Below, piece by piece: positions 1 through 6,307 of a DNA stretch of 15,761 nucleotides. The DNA is from Intestinibacter sp964449895 (GTDB lineage: Bacteria > Bacillota > Clostridia > Peptostreptococcales > Peptostreptococcaceae): contig CAYVBY010000025.1 of NCBI GenBank assembly GCA_964449895.1, forward strand, positions 1-15,761, read 5' to 3'. The position numbers and the translations under genes are program-made. A model generated the notes under the pieces. It was not told the origin of the DNA, ran no database searches, and was given only the letters and a program-made list of their open reading frames with translations. Position 1 is the first letter of the stretch. Each line of letters begins with the position of its first letter.

Positions 1-47
1 TTGAAATTAACTATTTTTTCTGAAAAGATAGAAAGTTAATTTATGAA

Positions 48-76
48 TTGACAAATTATAGTTAAATTAATATAAT
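48..76 (+). promoter_or_regulatory. Consensus sigma-A promoter of the yitT-like gene
   Basis: TTGACA at 48-53 and TATAAT at 71-76 are separated by exactly 17 bp, a perfect match to the housekeeping promoter. Transcription should start near 83, giving a leader of roughly 48 nt. An inverted repeat with 8-bp arms (5-12 and 34-41) lies just upstream of the -35. It could be an operator or the end of the preceding gene; it has no clear U-tail. Confidence 0.85.
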
Positions 77-130
77 CATCTTTGTGCAAAATTGATGGAA
101 TATAAATTAGTAAAAAGGGGGAAATATTTG

Positions 131-979
131 ATGTTTAAAAAAGCAGAAAATTTATTGATAATTATTGTAGGTATTATGATAGATGCTTTTGGTGTTGCAG
201 CCTTTACATTACCATATGATATTTTATGTGGCGGTGTAACAGGTTTAGGTAGAGTAGTGGAACATTTTATGGGAATGCAAGTTTCACATGTTGTTGCTAT
301 TTTCAATGTGGGATTATTTTTATTAGCTCTTTTAACATTAGGTAAAAAGTTTGCAGCTACAATTCTTTTAGGATCATTTTTATATCCTGTATTCTTAGAT
401 GTATTTCTTAAATGGGATGCTGCACAATGTTTAGTAAAAGATCCATTACTTGCGACTATTTGTGGTGGATGTTTAATTGGAGTAGGGTTAGGTCTTATTA
501 TTCGTGGAGGTGGAGCATCTGGGGGATCGGATGTGCCAGTAATTATTTTAAACCGTAAATTTGGATGGCCAATTTCTCCAATGTTATATGCAGTAGATGG
601 AGCAATTTTATTAATGCAAATACCTTTTGCAGATACAAATGAAGTTATTATGGCAATTTTACAAGTTTTAATTTATACAATTGTTATGAATAAGGTTATT
701 ATCATGGGTCAAAATAAAGTACAAATTATGGTATTTAGTAAGAAGGTTGAAGAAATTAATCAAGCATTGTTATCACTAAATCTAGGTACAACATTACTTC
801 ATGGTAAGACTGGATACTTTGCAGAGGAACAAGATGTAGTTGTTTGTATTTTCTCTAATAAGTATATGAATCGTGTAAAATCTTGTGTTTTAGATATTGA
901 TTCTACTGCTTTTATAAGTGTAAGTAGTGTCAGTGAAGTTAGTGGTAGAGGATTTACACTTCCACAGATTGAGCATTAA
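131..979 (+). CDS. YitT family membrane protein (YitT membrane domain plus DUF2179)
   Basis: A 282-residue integral membrane protein of the YitT/YpjC/YqfU type, a widespread Firmicute family with no settled biochemical role. Family signs are the glycine-rich GGVTGLG at 34-40, RGGGASGGSD at 125-134 in the third or fourth membrane segment, and a soluble C-terminal DUF2179-like domain (about 195-280) ending in the typical RGFTL (273-277). About five hydrophobic segments fill residues 7-190. The ATG at 131 is chosen because a purine-rich AAGGGGGAAA site (about 115-124) sits at the right distance; the in-frame TTG at 92 and ATG at 95 have no such site and would add a non-conserved stretch. It is a single-gene unit: its own consensus promoter lies upstream and a terminator follows the stop. 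The family is sure, the function unknown. Confidence 0.88.
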   Translation: MFKKAENLLIIIVGIMIDAFGVAAFTLPYDILCGGVTGLGRVVEHFMGMQVSHVVAIFNVGLFLLALLTLGKKFAATILLGSFLYPVFLDVFLKWDAAQCLVKDPLLATICGGCLIGVGLGLIIRGGGASGGSDVPVIILNRKFGWPISPMLYAVDGAILLMQIPFADTNEVIMAILQVLIYTIVMNKVIIMGQNKVQIMVFSKKVEEINQALLSLNLGTTLLHGKTGYFAEEQDVVVCIFSNKYMNRVKSCVLDIDSTAFISVSSVSEVSGRGFTLPQIEH

Positions 980-983
980 TTTT

Positions 984-1020
984 TAGCGGGGTAGTTTATG
1001 TTACCTCGCTATTTTTATTT
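984..1020 (+). terminator. Intrinsic terminator after the yitT-like gene
   Basis: A 10-bp stem (984-993 with 1002-1011, one G-U pair) closes a short loop and is followed by a T-rich stretch. It begins five bases after the stop codon and isolates the CIRCE region from yitT transcription. Confidence 0.8.
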
Positions 1021-1034
1021 ATATAAGATTATGT

Positions 1035-1040
1035 TATAAT
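1035..1040 (+). promoter_or_regulatory. Possible extended -10 upstream of the first CIRCE
   Basis: TATAAT at 1035-1040 is preceded by TGT, giving the extended TGn-TATAAT form, but no good -35 is visible. If used, the transcript would begin within a few bases of the first CIRCE element. Confidence 0.3.
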
Positions 1041-1053
1041 GAATTTTGAAAAA

Positions 1054-1080
1054 TTAGCACTCAACTATTGACAGTGCTAA
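1054..1080 (+). promoter_or_regulatory. CIRCE operator 1 (HrcA binding site)
   Basis: TTAGCACTC-N9-CAGTGCTAA matches the CIRCE consensus TTAGCACTC-N9-GAGTGCTAA with a single mismatch. CIRCE is bound by the heat-shock repressor HrcA and normally precedes groESL or hrcA-grpE-dnaK. Neither operon is here: the next gene encodes an amino-acid symporter, more than 500 bp away and behind two terminators. The element overlaps a promoter (1068-1095), the usual arrangement for repression. Confidence 0.85.
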
Positions 1081-1095
1081 TAAAAGTGCTATAAT
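1068..1095 (+). promoter_or_regulatory. Sigma-A promoter embedded in CIRCE 1
   Basis: TTGACA at 1068-1073 lies in the loop and right arm of CIRCE 1. TATAAT at 1090-1095 follows with a 16-bp spacer. Both hexamers are perfect. Transcription should begin near 1102, into a stretch with no open reading frame of useful length. HrcA bound to CIRCE 1 would cover the -35. Confidence 0.75.
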
Positions 1096-1161
1096 AAAAA
1101 ATATAAGAGATAATATTAATGAAGGACTAAATGTGCAAATGCATATTTTTTTAACTTCAAA

Positions 1162-1188
1162 TTAGCACTCGACAAACAAGAGTGATAA
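1162..1188 (+). promoter_or_regulatory. CIRCE operator 2 with overlapping weak promoter
   Basis: TTAGCACTC-N9-GAGTGATAA differs from the CIRCE consensus at one position. It lies 108 bp downstream of CIRCE 1. TTAGCA (1162-1167) and GATAAT (1184-1189), 16 bp apart, form a plausible sigma-A promoter lying entirely within the element. Sequence around the two CIRCE copies aligns beyond the operator, suggesting a local duplication. Confidence 0.8.
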
Positions 1189-1278
1189 TAAGATTTCTTA
1201 TAAAAGTTCAAAATAAAATTAATTAGAATAATTTTATGGAATAAATAGAGAAATAGAACTTTTAGCAAACCCTATAGG

Positions 1279-1308
1279 CAAGGGAGATATCCCTTGTTAT
1301 TTTTTTTG
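1279..1308 (+). terminator. Intrinsic terminator of the CIRCE-region transcript
   Basis: CAAGGGA (1279-1285) and TCCCTTG (1290-1296) form a perfect 7-bp stem with a four-base loop, followed by TTATTTTTTTT. No coding gene precedes it on this strand since the yitT terminator, so it most likely ends an RNA that starts in the CIRCE region. Confidence 0.8.
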
Positions 1309-1346
1309 AAAAATTTAAGTATAAAGTTCTATTTTAAAATTAATTA

Positions 1347-1387
1347 AGCTGTTTCACTAGTTATATAGTGAAACAGCTATTTTTTTG
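1347..1387 (+). terminator. Second intrinsic terminator before the symporter gene
   Basis: A perfect 13-bp stem (1347-1359 with 1366-1378), a six-base loop and a run of seven T make this one of the strongest terminators in the window. It lies 39 bp after the previous terminator with no gene between them. The stretch 1319-1348 resembles 1199-1226 (both contain AAAGTTC and AAAATTAATTA), so the second terminator may belong to a duplicated unit. Confidence 0.8.
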
Positions 1388-1532
1388 ATTTTATTATAGT
1401 ATTTTATTTTTTGATTATTACTAAATAATTATGACGATAAAAAAGCAATATAAATTTTAAAAGGAAATTTATATAAAAATATTATGCTAATAACAATAAG
1501 TATGAATAAAAAAGTTTTAGATTGAAAAAATA

Positions 1533-1562
1533 TTTACAGTAAACTTTATCGATAAATAATAA
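1533..1562 (+). promoter_or_regulatory. Candidate promoter and palindromic operator of the symporter gene
   Basis: TTTACA (1533-1538) and TAATAA (1557-1562) are 18 bp apart. The spacer contains the perfect 12-bp palindrome TTTATCGATAAA (1545-1556), well placed for a repressor. The rest of 1388-1590 is AT-rich and shows nothing else I can support. Confidence 0.4.
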
Positions 1563-1596
1563 ATGATTAATTATATTTTATAAAAGGAGAATGTAT

Positions 1597-2952
1597 ATGG
1601 ATAATATATTGACACAATTAGAACATATTATAATGACTGTTTCTGATATAATATGGCCTATATTTTTACCGTTTATTTTGATAGTAGGTTTAATAACTTC
1701 AATAAGAACTGTATTTATAATTCAAAAGAAGGCAACTCTTCCTTCAAAATTCAAAATCAAAAATGCAATTGGACCGGCATCAATTTCTTTAGGAGCTATG
1801 ATAGGTACTGGAGCAATAGTAGGAGTATTAGGTGCGTTATCAAAATTATGGTCTTCAGGGCAGGTTAATATAGAGGTTATGGCATTATGGGCACTTATAG
1901 GGGCTTTAATTATGGTGCCAGTTTCATATTCAGAAACATTAAATTCAAAGATAATGAAAAAGACACCAAAGGAATATATATCAGACTTAATAAATCCAGT
2001 ACTGGGAATGATCTATGCTGTATGTTTTGTAGCACTTGCTGTATTTGGATTTGGTGGTTTTCAATTTAGTGGAATAGATTCAGTAGCATCAATAGTAGCA
2101 TCTAAATTTATGGGAATAAATACCACTTTAATACAAAGATATTTATTTATAATATTACCAGTAATTTTAATAGTAGCAATAATTGTGTTATCTAAAAAGC
2201 ACGAAATTTTTATGGATGCAATGACTTATATGATAGGTACAGCTATAGCATTATATTTTATTTTTTTTATAATATTTTTAATAAAAACAGCATCATATAT
2301 ATCTGTATTTTTACAAGGGATGATAGATGGATTATCAAATCCAATAAATGCTATGTTAGGAGTGCCTTTAGGACTTATATTGGGAATGCAAAAGATTATA
2401 CAAACTGCAGAAACTGGATTGGGCGCTTTGGCAATGGCAGCACAAGAGGCTGACACTATGCCTAGAGAGGCAGCCATGATTTCATTAATTCCCACAATTG
2501 TGACAGTATTTGTATCCGTAATAGTTACTTGTTATATAACATCTTATGGTGTTAGAAATGGTATAATAGTTTTTCCAGCAGACTCTGTTACTAGAGTTAC
2601 ACAATTATTTGAAACAGCACAGTATGTAGTAGGAACATTTGGATTAATAGTTATGTGTATATTTACTGTTTTATCGGCACTTACTACTATATTAGGATCA
2701 TATTACTATATGAGTAAGTTATTTAAGAAAAATGCAATGAATAAAAATATAGCCATATATTTAGTACTAGTTGTATCAGCAGGAACATTGGCAGTATTTG
2801 GAGCAAATGTTGTATTTGAAGCTACAGATTTACTTTTATTTGTTCTTTGTGGAATAAATGTTACTGCACTTTTTATATTTACTTTAAAGGATTGGAAAAA
2901 GTATATAATTAATGATTCAGAATATATTTCAAATAATAAAAGATCACTGTAG
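1597..2952 (+). CDS. Sodium:alanine/glycine symporter (AGCS) family protein
   Basis: A 451-residue polytopic membrane protein, the usual AGCS length, that should import a small neutral amino acid with Na+. The best signatures are GAMIGTGAIVGVLGAL at 66-81, where the family normally reads GTGNIAGVA, and AETGLGALAMAAQEADTMPR at 271-290, matching the family's NEAGMGSAPIAHAAA block. About ten hydrophobic segments are visible. The Asn of the GTGN motif is Ala here and several other conserved positions differ, so this is a divergent member and its substrate is open. The ATG at 1597 is preferred: AGGAG at 1585-1589 is seven bases away, while the ATG at 1591 lies only one base after it. It is a monocistronic unit between its own promoter region and a terminator. 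Confidence 0.82.
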   Translation: MDNILTQLEHIIMTVSDIIWPIFLPFILIVGLITSIRTVFIIQKKATLPSKFKIKNAIGPASISLGAMIGTGAIVGVLGALSKLWSSGQVNIEVMALWALIGALIMVPVSYSETLNSKIMKKTPKEYISDLINPVLGMIYAVCFVALAVFGFGGFQFSGIDSVASIVASKFMGINTTLIQRYLFIILPVILIVAIIVLSKKHEIFMDAMTYMIGTAIALYFIFFIIFLIKTASYISVFLQGMIDGLSNPINAMLGVPLGLILGMQKIIQTAETGLGALAMAAQEADTMPREAAMISLIPTIVTVFVSVIVTCYITSYGVRNGIIVFPADSVTRVTQLFETAQYVVGTFGLIVMCIFTVLSALTTILGSYYYMSKLFKKNAMNKNIAIYLVLVVSAGTLAVFGANVVFEATDLLLFVLCGINVTALFIFTLKDWKKYIINDSEYISNNKRSL

Positions 2953-3012
2953 ATAAGAATAGATACGGTATATAAAAACATCATTATAGTTAATATATAA
3001 AATATAATCATA

Positions 3013-3064
3013 AAAATAACTGAGAAATGATTTTTCAATAAATATCATACTCAGTTATTTTTAA
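3013..3064 (+). terminator. Terminator after the symporter gene
   Basis: The arms AAAATAACTGAG (3013-3024) and CTCAGTTATTTT (3050-3061) pair perfectly. A further inner pairing of ATGAT with ATCAT shortens the loop. A-runs before and T-runs after would let it work in both directions. Confidence 0.75.
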
Positions 3065-3084
3065 TATTTTTGATTAACTCTATA

Positions 3085-3179
3085 TTGTCCACAAGTAAAA
3101 TATATAACAAAAAATTTTAATGTGGATAAGTTTTTCTAAAAATAATTAAATTTTAAGTTATAAATTAAACTTATCAACA
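3085..3179. promoter_or_regulatory. Cluster of three DnaA-box-like sites
   Basis: Within 95 bp of intergenic DNA there is a perfect DnaA box on the minus strand (TGTGGATAA at 3121-3129, the complement of TTATCCACA). Two one-mismatch boxes lie on the plus strand: TTGTCCACA at 3085-3093 and TTATCAACA at 3171-3179. AT-rich DNA follows. No dnaA, dnaN or other replication gene is nearby, so this is not evidently oriC. It may be a DnaA-titrating or DnaA-regulated site for the downstream small gene. Confidence 0.55.
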
Positions 3180-3186
3180 ATATTTT

Positions 3187-3204
3187 AATAAAGAAATCTT
3201 TATT
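3187..3204. repeat. 18-bp palindrome, possible operator
   Basis: AATAAAGA and TCTTTATT are perfect complements separated by two bases. The site lies just downstream of the DnaA-box cluster and about 120 bp before the small gene. It is too symmetrical and tight for an RNA hairpin (two-base loop), so protein binding is more likely. Confidence 0.35.
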
Positions 3205-3292
3205 CTAAATATATTAAGTATGTAGATTTATCTCAAAAACACTGACGGAAACTATAATTCCAAAATTTTTTTAATAAATATAATTTCCTATG

Positions 3293-3301
3293 TGTTATAA
3301 A
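3293..3301 (+). promoter_or_regulatory. Possible extended -10 of the small gene at 3327
   Basis: TGTTATAAA (TGn-TATAAA) would start transcription near 3308. A better hexamer, TGATATAAT at 3304-3312, lies so close to the GGGGAGG ribosome site (3313-3319) that a transcript from it would lose the site. Confidence 0.35.
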
Positions 3302-3326
3302 AATGATATAATGGGGAGGATTTTAG

Positions 3327-3590
3327 ATGAAAATTATTAAACAAAAAAATCTAAGTTCTAAAGAAGTTGTGAATAATGTACCTAATTCAATAGCTTATAC
3401 ATTCATAAGAAATTTTATTAACAGTAGAGATTTTGAAGAATTATCTGAAAGCTTGTTTATAAAAAAATTAAATAAACAACAAGTAAATCAAATTATGAAT
3501 GAAATAAGATGGTTATTTAGAAATTATCCACAATTAGAGGTTATGACTATTGAGGATCAAAAAGGAAAAACTACTAAATTTATACTTTAG
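3327..3590 (+). CDS. Small protein of unknown function (87 aa)
   Basis: I do not recognise this protein. It is 87 residues, mixed-charge, without a signal peptide or membrane segment and without cysteine. The middle (about 35-65) looks helical and amphipathic and the C-terminus (about 70-87) looks like a short beta strand pair. A very strong GGGGAGG site (3313-3319) precedes the ATG by seven bases, which supports real translation. It stands alone: the upstream spacer holds the DnaA-box cluster and the nitroreductase gene follows after 104 bp with its own ribosome site. A DNA-binding or regulatory role would fit the size but nothing in the sequence proves it. Confidence 0.65.
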   Translation: MKIIKQKNLSSKEVVNNVPNSIAYTFIRNFINSRDFEELSESLFIKKLNKQQVNQIMNEIRWLFRNYPQLEVMTIEDQKGKTTKFIL

Positions 3591-3694
3591 TCAAAAAATA
3601 TAAATTACAATAAAAATCACAATAATAATTACATAATTAATATAAAATGAGATATAGTTGATTTTTAGAAATTTTAATAAAAGGAGATTTAGAT

Positions 3695-4330
3695 ATGGCA
3701 AATTTAGATTTTATATATAAAAGAAAAAGTGTTAGAAAGTTTAAAGACCAAGAAGTACCAAAGGAAGATTTGATGGAAATGTTAAAAGCTGCAACTTATG
3801 CTCCATCATGTAAACACCAACAAAATTGGCATTTTGTAGTTATAACAAATAAAGAAAAAATTAATCAAATAGCAAGTGTTGTAGAAGATAGACATACAGA
3901 AATTGCAAATATGGCAGATAATGAAAAAGATAAAACGAATATGAATAAATTTTTAAAATACTATACAGTATTTAAAAATGCACCAGTTCTTGTTTTAGTT
4001 TATGCAAAACCATTTAAAAGTGTAGAGTATAAGATATTATCACAAAATGAGAATAAAAAACTTTATGATATAGCTATTTCGGCTAGAGCAGAGGTTCAAA
4101 CTATAGGAGCAGCTGTTGAAAACTTTTTATTAGCAGCAGCAAATATGGGTTATGGTACTTGTTATATGACAGGGCCAATTCATTCTAAAGATAAAATATA
4201 TGAAGTTGTAGGACATGATGAGGCTAGAGGAGAATTGATAGCTTTAATTCCTGTTGGAGTTGAAGAAGATACTAAATCTTTACAACCACAAAGACTTCCT
4301 ATTGAAGATGTAGTAACTTTTATAGAGTAA
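3695..4330 (+). CDS. Nitroreductase family protein (FMN-dependent oxidoreductase)
   Basis: A 211-residue cytosolic flavoprotein of the nitroreductase fold, which uses NAD(P)H and FMN to reduce nitro compounds, quinones or other electron acceptors as a homodimer. Evidence: RKSVRKF at 10-16, the FMN-phosphate-binding start of the family; APSCKHQQNWHFVVI at 36-50, equivalent to the common APSAxNxQPW segment; and IGAAVENFLLAAANMGYGTC at 137-156, the helix and glycine turn before the second flavin contact. IALIPVGV at 182-189 is the usual late strand. The length fits the shorter two-domain members without a ferredoxin domain. AAGGAG at 3681-3686 sets the start. No terminator is evident between its stop and the uppP leader. 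The physiological substrate cannot be read from the sequence. Confidence 0.88.
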   Translation: MANLDFIYKRKSVRKFKDQEVPKEDLMEMLKAATYAPSCKHQQNWHFVVITNKEKINQIASVVEDRHTEIANMADNEKDKTNMNKFLKYYTVFKNAPVLVLVYAKPFKSVEYKILSQNENKKLYDIAISARAEVQTIGAAVENFLLAAANMGYGTCYMTGPIHSKDKIYEVVGHDEARGELIALIPVGVEEDTKSLQPQRLPIEDVVTFIE

Positions 4331-4388
4331 TAATATTGCATAAAAATAAAAAATATAATAAAATTATATACCGTAAATTTTAATATAT

Positions 4389-4429
4389 TTGTAATAAAAT
4401 AATTTAATTTTAATGATATACTATATAAT
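4389..4429 (+). promoter_or_regulatory. Candidate promoter of uppP
   Basis: TGATATACT (4414-4422) is an extended -10, overlapped by a second hexamer TATAAT (4424-4429). TTGTAA lies at 4389-4394, 22 bp before TATACT. The same layout (TTGTAA, 23 bp, TATACT followed by ATA) occurs before the DUF5685 operon at 5398-5432. Confidence 0.5.
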
Positions 4430-4432
4430 GAT

Positions 4433-4462
4433 AAAATATCCTGTTTTGAAGCAGGATATTTT
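4433..4462 (+). promoter_or_regulatory. Hairpin at the 5' end of the uppP leader
   Basis: AAAATATCCTG (4433-4443) and CAGGATATTTT (4452-4462) form a perfect 11-bp stem with an eight-base loop. It lies at or within a few bases of the predicted transcript start and 20 bp before the ribosome site. The tail after it is TTAGTTAAAAAAA, a poor U-tract. It may be a 5' mRNA-stabilising hairpin, or less likely a weak terminator for the nitroreductase transcript. Confidence 0.5.
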
Positions 4463-4492
4463 AGTTAAAAAAATAAATATGAGAGGTGAAAA

Positions 4493-5320
4493 ATGGATTT
4501 TATAGAAATTTTAAAAGCGATAATTTTAGGTATTATTGAAGGTATTACTGAATGGTTACCTATAAGTAGTACGGGACATATGATTTTAGTTGATGAATTT
4601 TTACAATTAAATATGTCTCCTCAATTTAAAGAAATGTTTTTTGTAGTTATACAATTAGGTGCAATTTTAGCTGTGTTAGTTTTATATTGGAAGAAAATTT
4701 TTCCTTTTTCATTTAAAAAGAAACCATTTGTACAAAAAGACATCATTATAATGTGGATAAAAATAGTAGTTGCATGTTTACCAGCTGCGATTATAGGTTT
4801 ATTATTTGATGATAAAGTAAATGAATTATTTTATAACTTTCAAACAGTAGCAATAATGCTTATTTTATTTGGGATATTATTTATAATTATAGAAAATTAC
4901 AACAAAGGTAAAACACCTATTGCCAATCATATGAATGAATTAACTTTTAAGATGGCTATAATAATAGGTTTATTCCAAGTAATTGCGGCAGTATTTCCAG
5001 GAACTTCACGTTCGGGAGCTACAATTTTAGGAGCTTTACTTATAGGAGTATCTAGAGAAGTGGCAGCAGAATTCACTTTCTTCTTAGCAATACCTGTTAT
5101 GTTAGGTGCAAGTTTACTTAAATTAGTAAAATTTGGTCTAGTATTTACTAGTTTTGAACTTGTTATATTATTTGTAGGAAGTTTAGTTGCATTTGTAGTA
5201 TCAATATTAGCGATTAAATTCCTTGTGGGTTACATAAAGAAAAATGATTTTAAAGCTTTTGGATGGTATAGAATAATACTTGGTGTTATACTTTTAATTT
5301 ATTATTTCTTTTTAAGATAA
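4493..5320 (+). CDS. uppP: Undecaprenyl-diphosphatase UppP (BacA family)
   Basis: An integral membrane phosphatase of 275 residues, the family's standard length. It removes a phosphate from undecaprenyl diphosphate so that the lipid carrier can be reused in peptidoglycan synthesis; overproduction in other bacteria gives bacitracin resistance. Both family signatures are intact: EGITEWLPISSTGH at 16-29, with the catalytic glutamates E16 and E20 and the H29, and PGTSRSGATILGALL at 169-183, containing the essential arginine R173. About seven to eight hydrophobic segments are visible. AGAGGTG at 4482-4488 sets the ATG. It forms its own unit between the promoter and hairpin upstream and the terminator at 5335-5364. 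Confidence 0.95.
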   Translation: MDFIEILKAIILGIIEGITEWLPISSTGHMILVDEFLQLNMSPQFKEMFFVVIQLGAILAVLVLYWKKIFPFSFKKKPFVQKDIIIMWIKIVVACLPAAIIGLLFDDKVNELFYNFQTVAIMLILFGILFIIIENYNKGKTPIANHMNELTFKMAIIIGLFQVIAAVFPGTSRSGATILGALLIGVSREVAAEFTFFLAIPVMLGASLLKLVKFGLVFTSFELVILFVGSLVAFVVSILAIKFLVGYIKKNDFKAFGWYRIILGVILLIYYFFLR

Positions 5321-5334
5321 ATTTGTTTGAAATT

Positions 5335-5364
5335 AGAGGTTATTTATTAAATAGCCTCTTTTTT
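5335..5364 (+). terminator. Terminator after uppP
   Basis: An 11-bp stem starting AGAGG and ending CCTCT, with one G-U pair and a three-base loop, is followed by six T. It begins 14 bases after the uppP stop. Confidence 0.85.
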
Positions 5365-5397
5365 AATGCAAAGATTACTGAATGATATTTTAAGATA

Positions 5398-5432
5398 TTG
5401 TAACAAATAGATTTATTTTTATATGATATACT
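5398..5432 (+). promoter_or_regulatory. Candidate promoter of the DUF5685 operon
   Basis: The extended -10 TGATATACT (5424-5432) is followed by ATAA. TTGTAA at 5398-5403 is 23 bp from the TATACT hexamer. The block closely resembles the one before uppP. Confidence 0.5.
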
Positions 5433-5467
5433 ATAACTAAATTTATAGTTTTAAGAAGGGAATAACT

Positions 5468-6307
5468 ATGTTTGGCTATGTAAGAATAAATAAAATGGAT
5501 CTGACATTTAGAGAATTTGATTATTACAAAGGCTACTACTGTGGTTTATGTAAATATTTAAAAGAAAATCATGGTGAAATTTCAAGAATTTCTTTAAATT
5601 ACGATATTACATTTTTAATAGTAATTTTAAGTGCTCTTTATAAATTAGATAGTAAAATTACACAAGAGAGATGTATTGCAAATCCATTTAAAAAGAAAAT
5701 GAGAATAGTGAATGAAGCAACAGAATATGCTGCTAGTATGAATATACTTTTATCGTATTATAAACTAGAAGATAATTTATATGATGATGGAGGAATAAAG
5801 GATAAAGTAGCTTTTAATATATATAAAGGAAGATTAAAGCTTGCATACAAAAAATATCCTCAAAAGGCAGAATATATAAAAGAACAAATGGAAAATTTAA
5901 GAAAGTTAGAAAGTGAAAGCTCAAAAAGTATAGACAAAACATCAAATACCTTTGGAAAGATTATGGGAGAAATCTTTGCATTTAAAAATGATGAATATGA
6001 AGAATATTTAAGAAATATAGGCTTTAACATAGGTAAATATATATATATTTTAGATGCGTATGAAGATTTAGATGAGGATTACAAAAAAGGAAGATACAAT
6101 CCTTTTATAGATTATATAGACAAAAAACAGGAATTAAAAGATAAAGTAGAGAGATTAATAAGTATATCTTTAGGTATGGTTGCTAAAAATATACAAATGT
6201 TGAATTTAGAATTTAACAAGTCTATTATAGACAACATAATATACTCTGGAGTTTACTTAAGATATAAAAATATATTGGAGGAAAGGTGTGGTGAAAATGT
6301 ACAGTAA
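5468..6307 (+). CDS. DUF5685 family protein
   Basis: A 279-residue soluble protein of the DUF5685 type, function unknown. The N-terminus MFGYVRINK, then FDYYKGYYCGLCKYL at 17-31 with C25 and C28, then ERCIANPFKKK at 67-77 with C69 are the family's recognisable landmarks. The CxxC and the later Cys could hold a metal ion. The rest is mostly helical, with a conserved-looking acidic segment DAYEDLDEDYKKGRYNPF at 194-211 that recalls metal-binding helical enzymes, but no enzyme family can be claimed. From memory, members are usually encoded next to a J-domain protein with a cysteine-rich tail. The next gene here is a shortened version of that partner, and the two frames overlap by 20 bp, implying translational coupling. 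AAGAAGGG at about 5453-5460 precedes the ATG. Confidence 0.8.
   Translation: MFGYVRINKMDLTFREFDYYKGYYCGLCKYLKENHGEISRISLNYDITFLIVILSALYKLDSKITQERCIANPFKKKMRIVNEATEYAASMNILLSYYKLEDNLYDDGGIKDKVAFNIYKGRLKLAYKKYPQKAEYIKEQMENLRKLESESSKSIDKTSNTFGKIMGEIFAFKNDEYEEYLRNIGFNIGKYIYILDAYEDLDEDYKKGRYNPFIDYIDKKQELKDKVERLISISLGMVAKNIQMLNLEFNKSIIDNIIYSGVYLRYKNILEERCGENVQ

Larger units (their letters stand above)
1102..1308 (+). ncRNA. Candidate HrcA-controlled structured non-coding RNA
   Basis: From the predicted start near 1102 to the terminator ending at 1308 there is no reading frame above about eight codons, yet the stretch can fold extensively. The 5' end TATAAGA (1102-1108) is complementary to TCTTATA (1196-1202). 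AAATGTGC (1129-1136) pairs with GCATATTT (1141-1148), followed by a T-run. A second CIRCE lies at 1162-1188. TAAAAGTTC (1201-1209) pairs perfectly with GAACTTTTA (1256-1264), enclosing an inner hairpin (1213-1220 with 1230-1237). A strong terminator closes the unit. The second CIRCE may start a separate, shorter RNA of about 110 nt. The alternative is a decayed heat-shock operon of which only the control region remains. The promoter, operators and terminator are visible; the RNA itself is inferred. Confidence 0.5.

Noticed and set aside
92..130. Longer start (TTG 92 or ATG 95) for the YitT-like protein
   Set aside because: No ribosome site precedes it, while a purine-rich site precedes the ATG at 131 at the right spacing.
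1102..1300. A groES or other heat-shock gene downstream of the CIRCE sites
   Set aside because: All three forward frames are broken every few codons and no GroES, GroEL, GrpE or small heat-shock motif appears.
3085..3179. Chromosomal origin oriC
   Set aside because: No dnaA, dnaN, rpmH or other origin-linked gene is present and only three boxes are seen; a titration or regulatory site is more cautious.
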